From JAAYFT01 sp036562765 (lineage in GTDB: Bacteria > Bacillota > Clostridia > Tissierellales > Tissierellaceae): DNA of 64,000 nucleotides. A model generated the notes under the pieces. It was not told the origin of the DNA. It did not search any database and was given only the letters and a program-made list of their open reading frames with translations. Made by a program: the position numbers and the translations under genes. The stretch is taken from the NCBI GenBank assembly GCA_036562765.1, contig DATCJO010000173.1:1-64000 (forward strand). The letters run 5' to 3'. This document shows, one piece after another, positions 24,387 to 33,144 of the stretch. Positions within the stretch are counted from its first letter, which is position 1. Every line of letters starts with the position of its first letter.

Positions 24387-26700
24387 AAGAAACCTTTTTC
24401 CATACCTTTGTAACCAGAACTGTCATGTCGTCCCAACTGGAAGCCAAACTTTTAGCTCTATTCAATATTTCATTGGCTATGGTTTCAGGATTTATACTAG
24501 TTATATTCATAATTATGTCTTTAAAGAACATTTCCCTGCTATCTATATCACCACAGGCATCTAGCACCCCATCTGACACCATAATTATTATATCTCCGTC
24601 TTCTAGGTATTCTTCATAGACATTAAAGTCTACATCTTTTAGAAGCCCTACTGGCAGGGAACTGGAATTTATCAGTTCTATCCTGTCATTTCTTTTAATA
24701 AAAGTAGCTGGGGCACCGGTTTTTATCATTTGAAGCTTTCCTGTATATAAATCTATTAATCCCAAATCCAAAGTTGTAAATACTTCCTCGCTTGATTTAG
24801 CCCTTAATACGGAATTTATTGTCTTAAGCATCAATTCCTTATCTATATTTGCTTCCATCAGCCTTTCTAATAGAGAAATTGCAATTTTGCTTTCTCTATG
24901 GGCCTTTGCTCCTTTGCCCATTCCGTCACTTATAGCTATAAAATGAGTGTTGTCAATTTCTCCAAAGGTAAAGCTGTCCCCTGAAATTTTGCTGTCAGAA
25001 CTTGATGCCATAGCTACTTTTGTAATGGCACTGAATCTGTTATGCCTTATGAGTTTAAACTTAAACCTCTTAGAATTTGCATTATTATTGTCTCCTGAAA
25101 CTGGAACCTCCAAAATGTTTGATATAATGGCTCTAACTTTTTCATCAGAAGTAACTGCCTTTTTTAAATCCACATATATATCCAAATCTTCTCCTATCTG
25201 TGCCACAATAACTTCACTAACATCAATTCTATTATTTTTCAGTTCTTTATAGATATTTTGCTCCAGTTCTTCATTGAAACTAGGCTTCTCATAAACATCT
25301 TTAACTATATTTTCTATAACCTTTCTAAATCCATCCAACTGTTCTGACAAAAGCATCTTATTTTCCTTTAACTTGTTTTTCCAGCTTTCAGTAAGCTTCA
25401 ACCTTTCAACTGCCCTGTCTACTTTATCTAAGATTTCCATTGGTCTTATGCAGAATTTATCTATTTCAGAATAAAGATATTCTTTATCGGGACCTTTCAT
25501 TTCTGCAAAGCAGACGATATTGAAGAATTTTTGATATGTCCTGTAATAGTTTTTATTCCAGCAAGTAGTATATTTACTGCAATTTATACATACATCATTT
25601 GCAATACTATCTACTAATCCATAGACCTCACTTAAAGAATAATATTCCTCATCTGCAGCATCTTTAAATGTAATGCTTAAGTTTTCAAACAACTCCATCA
25701 TCTTATTTAATTTCTTAACTATTAACTCGTCCCTTCTTTGGCTGTAATCCTTTTTAAGATTATAATTGGCTTGAAAGATTTCTGTAATTCTATCTGTAGC
25801 TTTTTTAGAAATCAATAGAAATATAATTGATGCCACAATAAGTTCCTTATATGTTATAAAGCTTGTCCCCATTCCATTAATATAATACGATATGATGCCA
25901 TTTCCCAAAACAAATCCCATGGCAGTCCCAATTTTGCCTAAATCCCTAAATATGCCTGCAAGCAGCCCTCCAACTGCAAGTATACTCACAATAAATGGAA
26001 CCTCTTGCTGAGAGATATATGTTATCATTCCCAACACTATACCTGTGATGCCACCAATAAATGCACCTTGGCAATATGATAACAGCATTATTATAACAAT
26101 GCTTGTCAAAATCTTAGTCTGAATTCCAAAAATGGTAAGCTCCCTTATGCCAGAAAGCATTAATGCCAAAGTAATAAAAGAACAAATAATTTTTTCGTTC
26201 CCTATGCTAGTACCTTTAACCTTTTCAATAGGAAGGCTGAATGAAAATATATAGCTGAAAGTAAATACAATTATAGTTTCAAAGATAACCATTATAATGT
26301 CGTACAAAAATAGCTCTCTTCCAAATAATAGGCCAGCAATTCTGCTTATTAAGAATATAATGGAAGTAATTATGAAGGCCCTTATTAATGAAAAAGATTT
26401 TTCCTCTTTTGACAGCAAGAACAATATATACACCATTAAATATGCAAATATATAGCTTAAATTTTGAAATCCATTTATGCTAATGGTCCCAATGGCTATA
26501 GACACAAGTAATGGTATGCTTAAACCCTTTATAACCGTATATGCACTAAAAAATGCAAATCCAAAAGGTACTAGATCTCTAAATATGCTTGCTCTAGCCA
26601 AAATAAGACCTATTAAAATTGTAGCAATTTCTTCCTTTTCAATCCTTGTCCAAAAATCAGACCATTTTTTCTTGTTTATTGAAGATTCTACCTTCATCAT
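24385..26700 (-). CDS. spoIIE: Stage II sporulation protein E
   Basis: A membrane PP2C phosphatase that dephosphorylates SpoIIAA and so activates sigma-F in the forespore, and also localises with FtsZ at the polar septum. I start it at the ATG at 26700 (MMKVESS, 771 residues), with GGGAG 8 nt upstream; a longer reading would translate the promoter at 26740-26772. About ten membrane helices fill residues 25-310, then a cysteine-bearing central region (CINCSKYTTCW), and the phosphatase domain near the end with DSFTFGE and AISDGMGKGAKAHRES (metal-binding Asp). It is a monocistronic unit between terminators. Confidence 0.95.
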   Translation of the reverse strand: MMKVESSINKKKWSDFWTRIEKEEIATILIGLILARASIFRDLVPFGFAFFSAYTVIKGLSIPLLVSIAIGTISINGFQNLSYIFAYLMVYILFLLSKEEKSFSLIRAFIITSIIFLISRIAGLLFGRELFLYDIIMVIFETIIVFTFSYIFSFSLPIEKVKGTSIGNEKIICSFITLALMLSGIRELTIFGIQTKILTSIVIIMLLSYCQGAFIGGITGIVLGMITYISQQEVPFIVSILAVGGLLAGIFRDLGKIGTAMGFVLGNGIISYYINGMGTSFITYKELIVASIIFLLISKKATDRITEIFQANYNLKKDYSQRRDELIVKKLNKMMELFENLSITFKDAADEEYYSLSEVYGLVDSIANDVCINCSKYTTCWNKNYYRTYQKFFNIVCFAEMKGPDKEYLYSEIDKFCIRPMEILDKVDRAVERLKLTESWKNKLKENKMLLSEQLDGFRKVIENIVKDVYEKPSFNEELEQNIYKELKNNRIDVSEVIVAQIGEDLDIYVDLKKAVTSDEKVRAIISNILEVPVSGDNNNANSKRFKFKLIRHNRFSAITKVAMASSSDSKISGDSFTFGEIDNTHFIAISDGMGKGAKAHRESKIAISLLERLMEANIDKELMLKTINSVLRAKSSEEVFTTLDLGLIDLYTGKLQMIKTGAPATFIKRNDRIELINSSSLPVGLLKDVDFNVYEEYLEDGDIIIMVSDGVLDACGDIDSREMFFKDIIMNITSINPETIANEILNRAKSLASSWDDMTVLVTKVWKKVS

Positions 26701-26739
26701 ACATACCACTCCCACTGCTTTATCAATTTTGTATTGTTG

Positions 26740-26772
26740 ATAATAGCAGAGGAGCGAAAAATAATTTGTCAA
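26740..26772 (-). promoter_or_regulatory. spoIIE: Spo0A-type spoIIE promoter with 21-bp spacer
   Basis: Minus strand TTGACA (26772-26767), exactly 21 nt, TATTAT (26745-26740), about 40 nt before the chosen start codon. Spacers of 21-22 bp are the known hallmark of Spo0A-activated sigma-A promoters of spoIIE and spoIIG in Bacillus. A TTCG core lies inside the spacer and a 6/7 0A-box-like TTTCGAA at 26887-26893. Confidence 0.75.
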
Positions 26773-26787
26773 ACCATTGCATTATCT

Positions 26788-26818
26788 CAAAAAAAATTAA
26801 GACACGAATCTGTGTCTT
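26788..26818 (-). terminator. Terminator upstream of spoIIE
   Basis: AAGACAC-GAATCT-GTGTCTT stem (26799-26818) followed on the minus strand by AATTTTTTTT. It shields the spoIIE promoter from read-through. The about 145 nt between it and the yabR terminator hold no gene I can see, only short inverted repeats. Confidence 0.7.
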
Positions 26819-26962
26819 TTCCCATAACTTTAAGTTTGCTTGAGTATAAGTTAAACTATACTTACATTAAATCATAGTTTAGTTTTTTTCGAATCCTAAA
26901 CTTTAATATTAGCTTATTTGCTTAAATGTAGAATTTTGATATATCCCAGAGAAAAAGGAAAT

Positions 26963-26989
26963 AAAAAAACCGGTTCATTTACCGGTTTT
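26963..26989 (-). terminator. yabR terminator
   Basis: AAAACCGGT / ACCGGTTTT stem followed on the minus strand by a run of Ts, overlapping the stop codon of the S1-domain gene. Confidence 0.8.
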
Positions 26990-27410
26990 AATAATCGTAA
27001 CTACTGTGTCTTCTTTGCCTGTGATTTCCTCTTCTATTATCACGGCTCTTCAATTGGTCTTGCTTTTCACTGCTGTCCTTTAGGAATTTGCTTAACTTGT
27101 CTTCAAAAGACATGTACTTTTGCTTTTCATCAATCTTATTCCATTCAATTTGAATTGGTTGGGAATTCTTGGGCTTTGCTTGTTTAATTGATAAACTAAT
27201 CTTTCCATCAGGTGAAATTGATAGAATCTTTACTTTAACCTTTTGATCCTTCTTCAAACAGTCAGAAACCTTCTCTACATAATCATGAGATATTTCTGAA
27301 ATATGAACAAGTCCACTTTTCCCTTCTGGTAGTTGGATAAAAGCACCAAAGCTAGTTATTCCTGTAACGGTGCCATCAACAACGTCTCCTACAGATAATG
27401 GCATAAACAA
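26988..27410 (-). CDS. yabR: S1 RNA-binding domain protein (YabR-like)
   Basis: A 140-residue cytosolic protein with a single S1 OB-fold domain at residues about 5-78: VGDVVDGTVTGITSFGAFIQL, SGLVHISEISHDYV and KVKILSISPDGKISLSIKQA. The tail is hydrophilic and ends in an Arg/Gln/His-rich stretch with RRGNHRQRRHSSYDY, probably disordered and RNA-binding. Family proteins associate with ribosomes or RNA, but the exact role is unknown. The start could be the TTG used here or an in-frame ATG two codons later. Position between divIC and spoIIE is as in Bacillus. Confidence 0.9.
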   Translation of the reverse strand: MFMPLSVGDVVDGTVTGITSFGAFIQLPEGKSGLVHISEISHDYVEKVSDCLKKDQKVKVKILSISPDGKISLSIKQAKPKNSQPIQIEWNKIDEKQKYMSFEDKLSKFLKDSSEKQDQLKSRDNRRGNHRQRRHSSYDY

Positions 27411-27479
27411 ATAATTCCTCCTTAATAATTTGTTATCTTAATCCAGTATATATTAGAAATCATCCTTTGTCAACGAAAT

Positions 27480-27800
27480 CTATTTTTTTCTAATTCCAAA
27501 AAATGGATTCCTAACTTTGTTTCTATCTATGTACATTATTTCCCTTGGCTTTACCATGCCCAACTCTTCTCTAGCTATCTTCTCAACAAATTCCAAAGAA
27601 TCACTATTTTCTATTTCTTCATTTAACTCATCGATTTCTGCTTGTAAGGTTTGAATTTCTAACTCCATCTTTTCTTTTTTGCTGTTCAATTCATCCATTA
27701 GCTTTTTTTGATTAAAAAGTATGAATCCAATATATAAAATTATAAAAAGAATAAATAATCTTCCTAGCTTTAATTTTCTTCTCCTTCTTCTTTTGGTCAT
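27480..27800 (-). CDS. divIC: Septum formation initiator family protein (DivIC/FtsB)
   Basis: A 106-residue single-pass membrane protein of the divisome that bridges FtsL and DivIB/FtsQ. A very basic start (TKRRRRRKLKLG) precedes one membrane helix (about residues 14-30), then a coiled coil (about 33-70, rich in Leu/Glu/Lys) and the conserved REELGMVKPREIMY segment. The gene lies between yabQ and yabR, the standard location. Confidence 0.92.
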   Translation of the reverse strand: MTKRRRRRKLKLGRLFILFIILYIGFILFNQKKLMDELNSKKEKMELEIQTLQAEIDELNEEIENSDSLEFVEKIAREELGMVKPREIMYIDRNKVRNPFFGIRKK

Positions 27801-27848
27801 AATATCACCCGCCTATGTTTATTATTCTACACAAATTAAAAAAATCCT

Positions 27849-28313
27849 TTATTTTTTTGAAAAAATTATTTTTTTAAGTATCTTCTTTTCTTTTAATTTT
27901 TCTTCGACAATCCTTTTGGTTTTCTTTAAGGCAGGTTTAAATTTCTTAAACAGCCTAAAAGGAAAAAAGATAATAGCGAGTACTTTCCCAAAAAATTCCT
28001 TTAAAAATCTTCCTATTATAATACAAACAGGATATAAGAATCTACTAAAAATCTTATTATAAATAAGTATACCCAAAAAGAATCCTATTAATGTATATCC
28101 TCTAATTTCAGCCCAATTATTCATCATTAATATAACAAAAAATATAAGGGCAAGCAATGTCCAAAATAAGAAGTCGCCTATATGGGTAATAAATTTCCTA
28201 GGCTTTGAAAAATATCTAATAGTTCGGTATACATCATATATGAATCCAGAAATCAATCCACCATAAATAGTTGATAAAAATACATGAAGTTCTATCAACA
28301 TTGTGGTATCCAT
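27849..28313 (-). CDS. yabQ: Spore cortex biosynthesis protein YabQ
   Basis: A 154-residue polytopic membrane protein needed for spore cortex formation, normally made in the mother cell under sigma-E. It has an N-terminal membrane segment (LHVFLSTIYGGLISGFIYDVYR), the FLFWTLLALIFFVILMM helix, and a highly basic C-terminal tail, as in the YabQ family. It follows yabP by 11 nt, so the two are surely cotranscribed. Confidence 0.9.
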   Translation of the reverse strand: MDTTMLIELHVFLSTIYGGLISGFIYDVYRTIRYFSKPRKFITHIGDFLFWTLLALIFFVILMMNNWAEIRGYTLIGFFLGILIYNKIFSRFLYPVCIIIGRFLKEFFGKVLAIIFFPFRLFKKFKPALKKTKRIVEEKLKEKKILKKIIFSKK

Positions 28314-28324
28314 AGCACTACTTC

Positions 28325-28600
28325 CTATTTAAATAATTTCCCCATTAAATTTTTTGGAATTTCTTTATTCGAATAGTTTATGCCATTAATTTTCCCTTGT
28401 ATTTTGACACTTCCATCATCTAAATTAAGCTTGGAAATACTTAGGTTTTCACCTTTTATTACCATGCCACCTTTTATAGTATTTAAAACTATTGTATTCT
28501 CATTGAAACTCTCTACCTGCTCAACTCCTGTAACTGTCATGTTTTCCCTATCTTCAACTATTATGTTTTGATTCTTATACCTAACTCTATTTTCAGTCAT
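28325..28600 (-). CDS. yabP: Sporulation protein YabP
   Basis: A small (91-residue) soluble protein of the YabP family, required for sporulation in Bacillus and expressed in the mother cell. The conserved core has ENMTVTGVEQVESFNENTIV and the GGMVIKGENLSISKLNLDDG segment. A GGGGGG ribosome site precedes the ATG. It comes after a terminator for rqcP, so yabP-yabQ form their own unit, but I could not see a convincing sigma-E promoter. Confidence 0.92.
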   Translation of the reverse strand: MTENRVRYKNQNIIVEDRENMTVTGVEQVESFNENTIVLNTIKGGMVIKGENLSISKLNLDDGSVKIQGKINGINYSNKEIPKNLMGKLFK

Positions 28601-28628
28601 CTTTATCCCCCCCTTATCTATTAATATT

Positions 28629-28662
28629 TATGTAAAAAAAAAGACTTTTATTACAAAAGTCT
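28629..28662 (-). terminator. rqcP terminator
   Basis: AAAGACTTTT / AAAAGTCTTT stem followed by nine Ts on the minus strand, immediately after the rqcP stop. Confidence 0.8.
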
Positions 28663-28905
28663 TTAATCACTAATAATTCTATATAATTCTTTTGAATCTT
28701 CTTTCTTTACATTTTCTGATACATCTAATACCTCAAACTTCAAAGGCTTAGTAAATTTTATCTCTACAATGTCGCCTACCTTAACCTCGTCGCCAGCTTT
28801 ACACTGTTTTCCATTTATAAAGACTATTCCTTGGTCACAAGCTTCTTTTGCTACAGTCCTTCTTTTAATAATCCTTGAGTTCTTTAAAAATTTATCTATT
28901 CTCAT
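28663..28905 (-). CDS. rqcP: S4-domain RNA-binding protein RqcP
   Basis: An 80-residue protein that is almost only an S4 RNA-binding domain: MRIDKFLKNSRIIKRRTVAKE, IVFINGKQCKAGDEVKVGDIVEI. In Bacillus RqcP (YabO, related to Hsp15) works with RqcH in ribosome-associated quality control, adding alanine tails to stalled peptides. Located between HU and yabP, as in relatives. Confidence 0.93.
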   Translation of the reverse strand: MRIDKFLKNSRIIKRRTVAKEACDQGIVFINGKQCKAGDEVKVGDIVEIKFTKPLKFEVLDVSENVKKEDSKELYRIISD

Positions 28906-28918
28906 TAATTCCTCCCAA

Positions 28919-28949
28919 TAAAAAACCAGGTCCGAGACCTGATTTTTTT
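28919..28949 (-). terminator. HU gene terminator
   Basis: TCAGGTC-TCG-GACCTGG stem with T-runs on both sides, at the end of the HU gene. It partly separates HU from rqcP. Confidence 0.8.
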
Positions 28950-29226
28950 ATTTATTAACTATTTCTTTTAAGGATTTGCCTGCTTTAAATACAGGAGCCT
29001 TTGAAGCTGGTATCTTAATAACTTCTTCTGGATTCCTTGGATTTCTTCCTTCTCTAGCTTTTCTTTCTCTTACTTCAAAAGTACCAAAGCCTACTAATTG
29101 AACTTTGTCTCCTTTTTCTAGAGCTTCTTCAACAGACTTAATAAATGCATTTAAAGCAGCTTCAGCATCCTTTTTAGTTATATTCGCCTTTTCAGCCATG
29201 CTAGCAACTAATTCAGCCTTATTCAT
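28948..29226 (-). CDS. hup: HU-family DNA-binding protein
   Basis: A 92-residue nucleoid protein that bends DNA as a dimer. It has the dimerisation helices (MNKAELVASMAEKANITKKDAE), the VQLVGFGTFEVRERKAREGRNPR beta-arm region with the conserved GRNP, and the AGKSLKEIVN end. It has a strong GGAGG site and a terminator directly after it. In Bacillus the HU gene hbs is elsewhere; a copy at this mazG-rqcP site is common in Clostridia. Confidence 0.96.
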   Translation of the reverse strand: MNKAELVASMAEKANITKKDAEAALNAFIKSVEEALEKGDKVQLVGFGTFEVRERKAREGRNPRNPEEVIKIPASKAPVFKAGKSLKEIVNK

Positions 29227-29270
29227 AAAATTGATTCCTCCTTTTGTTTATTTTTATAATTTCTTTTCTT

Positions 29271-29303
29271 AATAAAATTCACTTTATATTAGTGAATTTT
29301 ATT
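29271..29303 (-). terminator. mazG terminator
   Basis: A 13-bp stem AATAAAATTCACT / AGTGAATTTTATT overlaps the stop codon of mazG and is followed by an A/T-rich run. It is weak in GC. Confidence 0.6.
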
Positions 29304-30746
29304 TAGCTTCGACTCATTCCATAATCTGTCCAGTTCTTCCAATGTCATGTCTTCTAAGTTTTTTCCTGATTCTTCCACAGCTTTTTCTATGAATTCAAAT
29401 CTCTTAATAAATTTATTTATCGTCCTATATAAGGCTACTTCTGGATTAACTTTTAAAAACCTTGACAAGTTAACTACTGCAAAGAGCAGATCGCCAATTT
29501 CATCTTCAATTTTTTCATGCCCAATTTCATATTTCGCTATGGCTTCTTTTACTTCTTCATATTCTTCTTTAACCTTATGAATTGGGCCATTTAAATCTTC
29601 CCAGTCAAATCCAATTTCAGCAGCCTTTTCTTGAATTTTAAAGCTTGTCATTAATGCAGGTAGCTTAGGTATATCCTTTAGTTTATCAGTGAATCTAGTA
29701 ATATTCCTCTTTTCATACTTTAACTTATTCCAATTATATACTACTTCTGAAGAATTTTCCACATTTTTTTGCAAAAATACATGAGGATGTCGATAAATTA
29801 ATTTTTTACCCAGAGATGACATAACATCATAAATGTTGAATTCTCCTTCTTCATCGGCAATTTGGCTGTGGAAGATTACTTGAAGCAGCAAGTCACCTAG
29901 TTCTTCAATTAGTCCATCTAAATCATCATTATCAATAGCTTCTACTACCTCATAAGCTTCTTCTATTACAGATTGGCGTATAGATTTGTGGTCCTGCTCT
30001 CTGTCCCAAGGACAGCCATTTTCTGACCTCAGTAATTTCATTATACCTAATAAATCGCTAAAATCAAATACTTTCTTGTTTATTTTATCCATTTTTGGGA
30101 CATATATACTAGTCAAAGCTGTTGTTTTACTGCTTCTATCCAGTTCATATACAGGAATCTTATAAATTTCCTCTTCTCCCTTTACTCCTGCGCTATGTAT
30201 TAAATATACTTCATATTCATCTCCATATATTTCAGATAAAGCTATCTTTATTTCAGATAATATCCTCGTGTTATAAACTTGAGTAATCAGTAAATCACAA
30301 TTTATATCAATTACCAAGCTGCTAAATTCTGCCCCATCAACTAGTTTTAATCCATTGATTGGGTCTCTTCCTACAAGCTCTATTATTGGTTCTATAAAGC
30401 TCATTCCAGATATTATTTCTATATCTAATCCTTTTTCTATCAAAAGCTCTACAGTTTTTTCAGCCACCATTGGATTGCCGGGAACAAAATAGTTAATATC
30501 TTTGTCCTTTGATTCCCTAATTAGCTCATCAACAATTTTTTTATAGACATTTTCAAATTCTTCCTCAGCCTCATACAAGTAATCAAAGGATTTATATGGA
30601 ATTTTGTTTTCCTTAAAATATTCAACTGTAGGATGCTTTTCAGTCCTCAAGAAATTCGCATCACCGGAATTAATCCTTTGAACTGCACCTAAAGTAAGTG
30701 AATCAATGCTACCTGGTCCTAAGCCTATTACATAGATTTTCCCCAT
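29289..30746 (-). CDS. mazG: Bifunctional tetrapyrrole methylase-like / MazG pyrophosphohydrolase (YabN)
   Basis: A 485-residue two-part protein. Residues 1-220 are a tetrapyrrole-methylase-fold domain (MGKIYVIGLGPGSIDSLTLGA, VPGNPMVAEK), whose activity in this family is unproven. Residues about 240-480 carry two MazG nucleoside triphosphate pyrophosphohydrolase units: the first with CPWDREQDHKSIRQSVIEEAYE and ELGDLLLQVIFHSQ, the second with VKEEYEEVKEAI and EIGDLLFAVVNLSRF. The enzyme likely cleans abnormal nucleotides. It lies between the spoVB-like gene and HU, as in Bacillus yabN. Confidence 0.93.
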   Translation of the reverse strand: MGKIYVIGLGPGSIDSLTLGAVQRINSGDANFLRTEKHPTVEYFKENKIPYKSFDYLYEAEEEFENVYKKIVDELIRESKDKDINYFVPGNPMVAEKTVELLIEKGLDIEIISGMSFIEPIIELVGRDPINGLKLVDGAEFSSLVIDINCDLLITQVYNTRILSEIKIALSEIYGDEYEVYLIHSAGVKGEEEIYKIPVYELDRSSKTTALTSIYVPKMDKINKKVFDFSDLLGIMKLLRSENGCPWDREQDHKSIRQSVIEEAYEVVEAIDNDDLDGLIEELGDLLLQVIFHSQIADEEGEFNIYDVMSSLGKKLIYRHPHVFLQKNVENSSEVVYNWNKLKYEKRNITRFTDKLKDIPKLPALMTSFKIQEKAAEIGFDWEDLNGPIHKVKEEYEEVKEAIAKYEIGHEKIEDEIGDLLFAVVNLSRFLKVNPEVALYRTINKFIKRFEFIEKAVEESGKNLEDMTLEELDRLWNESKLNKIH

Positions 30747-30764
30747 AGTATATCTCCTTATTTT

Positions 30765-32375
30765 TTACTTTAGTAATTTAAATTTTTCTATTTTTTTTGC
30801 TATTTTATTCCCTTTAGGCAATAAGCTTAAATCCTCATAGGTTATTGCACCTGTTAAGATTAATAGAATTCCATAAACAACAACTCCAATTAATACAGCT
30901 AAAATAGTAGCTACCTTGCTTCCTAAAACATTAATTAGAATGCTGTAACTTCCAAATACTATTATGGTCATACCTATGGCAGAAATGAAAGGCTTTATAA
31001 ATACTTCCTTTACATTTAGTTTAATATTAGTATATTTTACAACGCAAATTAAATCCAATATAGATGCAATTCCATAAGCAGCAACAGTAGAAATGGCTGC
31101 CCCATAGATATTAATTTCAGGAATAACAGTTAATGTATAAGATAATATTACTTTAACTATAGCTCCAAAAAGCAGGTTAATTGCTGGTACAATAGGTCTA
31201 CCCAAACCTTGAAGCATAGATGATAGGGATTGAACCAAAGTCAAAAATACAACGCCAAACGACAAAATGGATAAAAGGTTGCCTGTATTTATTATAGTTG
31301 CCATATCGTTTTTATAATATAACAGTGCAATTATAGGTGTTGCTAAAATATATAACCCAAATGTACAAGGCAAACCTAATAATAATGTAATCCTAATTCC
31401 CGATGAAGTAATATTTTGAATTTCCCTTCTATCTCTTCTAGCACTGGCATCTGAAATTGCAGGAACCAAACTCATGGCAATAGCAACGGAAATAACCTGA
31501 GGGAAATTGATTAATGTAGATGCCATGCCCTTTAAGTTTCCATACAATGCATTGGCTTCCATTTCAGTATATCCAATTAATTGGAGTCGATTCAACACTA
31601 TTGCTACATCAATTGAATCCATGATTGGTACTATTGCTGAACCGATAGTTATAGGTATTGAAATAGCAAGCAAATCCTTAATAATATCCTTTATTTTATA
31701 TTCTACTGAAATTTTGCTATCTTGCAATTCCTTCTTTATATTTTTTCTCTTATTAAAGAAGATTAACATTATAACTATTAAACCTGCAATGGCTCCTGCT
31801 GAACCGCCAAAGGAAGCTCCTCCAGCAGCTACTGGGATGCCTTTATCTAACAGCAAATATGTAAGCATTAAACCTACTACTACTCTAAAGAATTGTTCCG
31901 CTATTTGAGATAAAGCAGTAGGAATCATAAACTGATGCCCTTGGTAAAATCCTCGAAATGCTGACATTATAGGTACAGCAAGCAAGGCTGGAACCAAAGC
32001 AATTAACGAATAATATGCATTTCTGTTACCTAATTTTTCAACTATAACTTCCGCATTAAAGAATACGAAAATTGAAGTTAACAGCCCACCTATAAAAAGT
32101 CCAGTTAGTGCAACTTTAAATACTTTAAATGCGTTTTTATAATCACCTATGGCTCTTCTTTCCGCCACTAATTTAGCTATGGCTATTGGAAATCCTGCTG
32201 TTGATAGAGTTAATAGAAGGCTGTATAATGGGTAGGCAGTCTGATAATAGCCCATCCCTTCTGATTTTATTATGTTTGACAGAGGAAGCCTATATACAGC
32301 TCCCAAAATTTTAACTATTATGCCTGCAATGCTTAATATAGCTGCCCCTTTTAGATAATTCCCGCTTTTAGACAT
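30765..32375 (-). CDS. Polysaccharide/lipid flippase of the SpoVB (MOP) family
   Basis: A 536-residue membrane protein with about 14 hydrophobic segments, of the SpoVB/MurJ-like multidrug/oligosaccharidyl-lipid/polysaccharide exporter group. It starts KSGNYLKGAAILSIAGIIVKILGAVYRLPLS and has the PLYSLLLTLSTAGFPIAIAKLVAERRA segment. In Bacillus spoVB, at this position next to spoVT, is needed for spore cortex; lipid II or related substrates are proposed. It lies 19 nt upstream of mazG. Confidence 0.9.
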   Translation of the reverse strand: MSKSGNYLKGAAILSIAGIIVKILGAVYRLPLSNIIKSEGMGYYQTAYPLYSLLLTLSTAGFPIAIAKLVAERRAIGDYKNAFKVFKVALTGLFIGGLLTSIFVFFNAEVIVEKLGNRNAYYSLIALVPALLAVPIMSAFRGFYQGHQFMIPTALSQIAEQFFRVVVGLMLTYLLLDKGIPVAAGGASFGGSAGAIAGLIVIMLIFFNKRKNIKKELQDSKISVEYKIKDIIKDLLAISIPITIGSAIVPIMDSIDVAIVLNRLQLIGYTEMEANALYGNLKGMASTLINFPQVISVAIAMSLVPAISDASARRDRREIQNITSSGIRITLLLGLPCTFGLYILATPIIALLYYKNDMATIINTGNLLSILSFGVVFLTLVQSLSSMLQGLGRPIVPAINLLFGAIVKVILSYTLTVIPEINIYGAAISTVAAYGIASILDLICVVKYTNIKLNVKEVFIKPFISAIGMTIIVFGSYSILINVLGSKVATILAVLIGVVVYGILLILTGAITYEDLSLLPKGNKIAKKIEKFKLLK

Positions 32376-32439
32376 AAATAGTCCCCCTAAATTTTAATCT
32401 TTAATATTATATCATGTTGTTTTTAAAAATAATACTACA

Positions 32440-32468
32440 AAGATAAAACCTACCCGAAAGGGTAGGTA
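32440..32468 (-). terminator. spoVT terminator
   Basis: CCTACCC-TTTC-GGGTAGG stem followed on the minus strand by TTTTATCTTTG, right after the spoVT stop. Confidence 0.85.
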
Positions 32469-32470
32469 CG

Positions 32471-33022
32471 TTAATTTTCCATTTGTTTAGATAAAAAGCC
32501 TGCAGCTGTTTCAGCCAATTTCATTTCAAGTTTTCCCATTACTACATTAGGTTCTTTAGATATAAGTATAACAGAACCGATTGGGTCTCCCTGCATTACA
32601 ATAGGAGCAATAACTTGGGCTGTGTATTTCTCTGCATTATTGTCCTCATAAGTAATCTTTATTGGTTTGTTATTTTCATCTGTTAAGTAGCTAGTTCTAT
32701 TTTCTATTAATCTTTCCAATTCAGGACTAATCCTCTTATCTAAATATTCTTTTTTGGACCCACCAGCTATGGCGATTATGAAATCCCTGTCAGAAATTAA
32801 TGTTGTATAGCTTGTGCTTTCATAAAGAGAATCGCAGTACTCTTGAGCAAACTCATTTAACTCTCCGATAGGTGAGTATTTCTTTAGGATTATCTGCCCT
32901 TCTCTATCAGTAAATATCTCTAAAGGATCCCCTTCCCTTATTCTAAGGGTCCTTCTAATCTCCTTAGGAATTACCACTCTACCAAGTTCATCAATTCTTC
33001 TAACAATTCCTGTGGCTTTCAT
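32471..33022 (-). CDS. spoVT: Stage V sporulation protein T
   Basis: A forespore transcription regulator that adjusts the sigma-G regulon. The 183-residue protein has an AbrB-type swapped-hairpin DNA-binding domain (residues 1-50: MKATGIVRRIDELGRVVIPK, GDPLEIFTDREGQIILKKYSP), followed by a GAF-like domain (about 60-180) that ends in AETAAGFLSKQMEN. Strong AGGAGG site. A weak forespore-type promoter (GTATA-N15-TTGAATAATA) is possible upstream. Between the PrsA-like gene and spoVB, as expected from Bacillus order. Confidence 0.96.
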   Translation of the reverse strand: MKATGIVRRIDELGRVVIPKEIRRTLRIREGDPLEIFTDREGQIILKKYSPIGELNEFAQEYCDSLYESTSYTTLISDRDFIIAIAGGSKKEYLDKRISPELERLIENRTSYLTDENNKPIKITYEDNNAEKYTAQVIAPIVMQGDPIGSVILISKEPNVVMGKLEMKLAETAAGFLSKQMEN

Positions 33023-33144
33023 AGTTTAACCTCCTAGTAAATTTTTAGTAGTAGAATTATTATTCAACTAATAGGGAAATTTTATACATCTTAACAAGAA
33101 TAGGTTAATGTATTTACATTAAGTGGTAAAAGTGGTAATTCACC

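Noticed and set aside
26701..26772. Longer spoIIE reading frame starting with TTG at 26772
   Set aside because: Its start codon is the -35 box of the spoIIE promoter, and a good ribosome site precedes the ATG at 26700.
26820..26962. Possible small RNA between two terminators upstream of spoIIE
   Set aside because: No convincing promoter or known RNA fold; only short AT-rich inverted repeats are visible.
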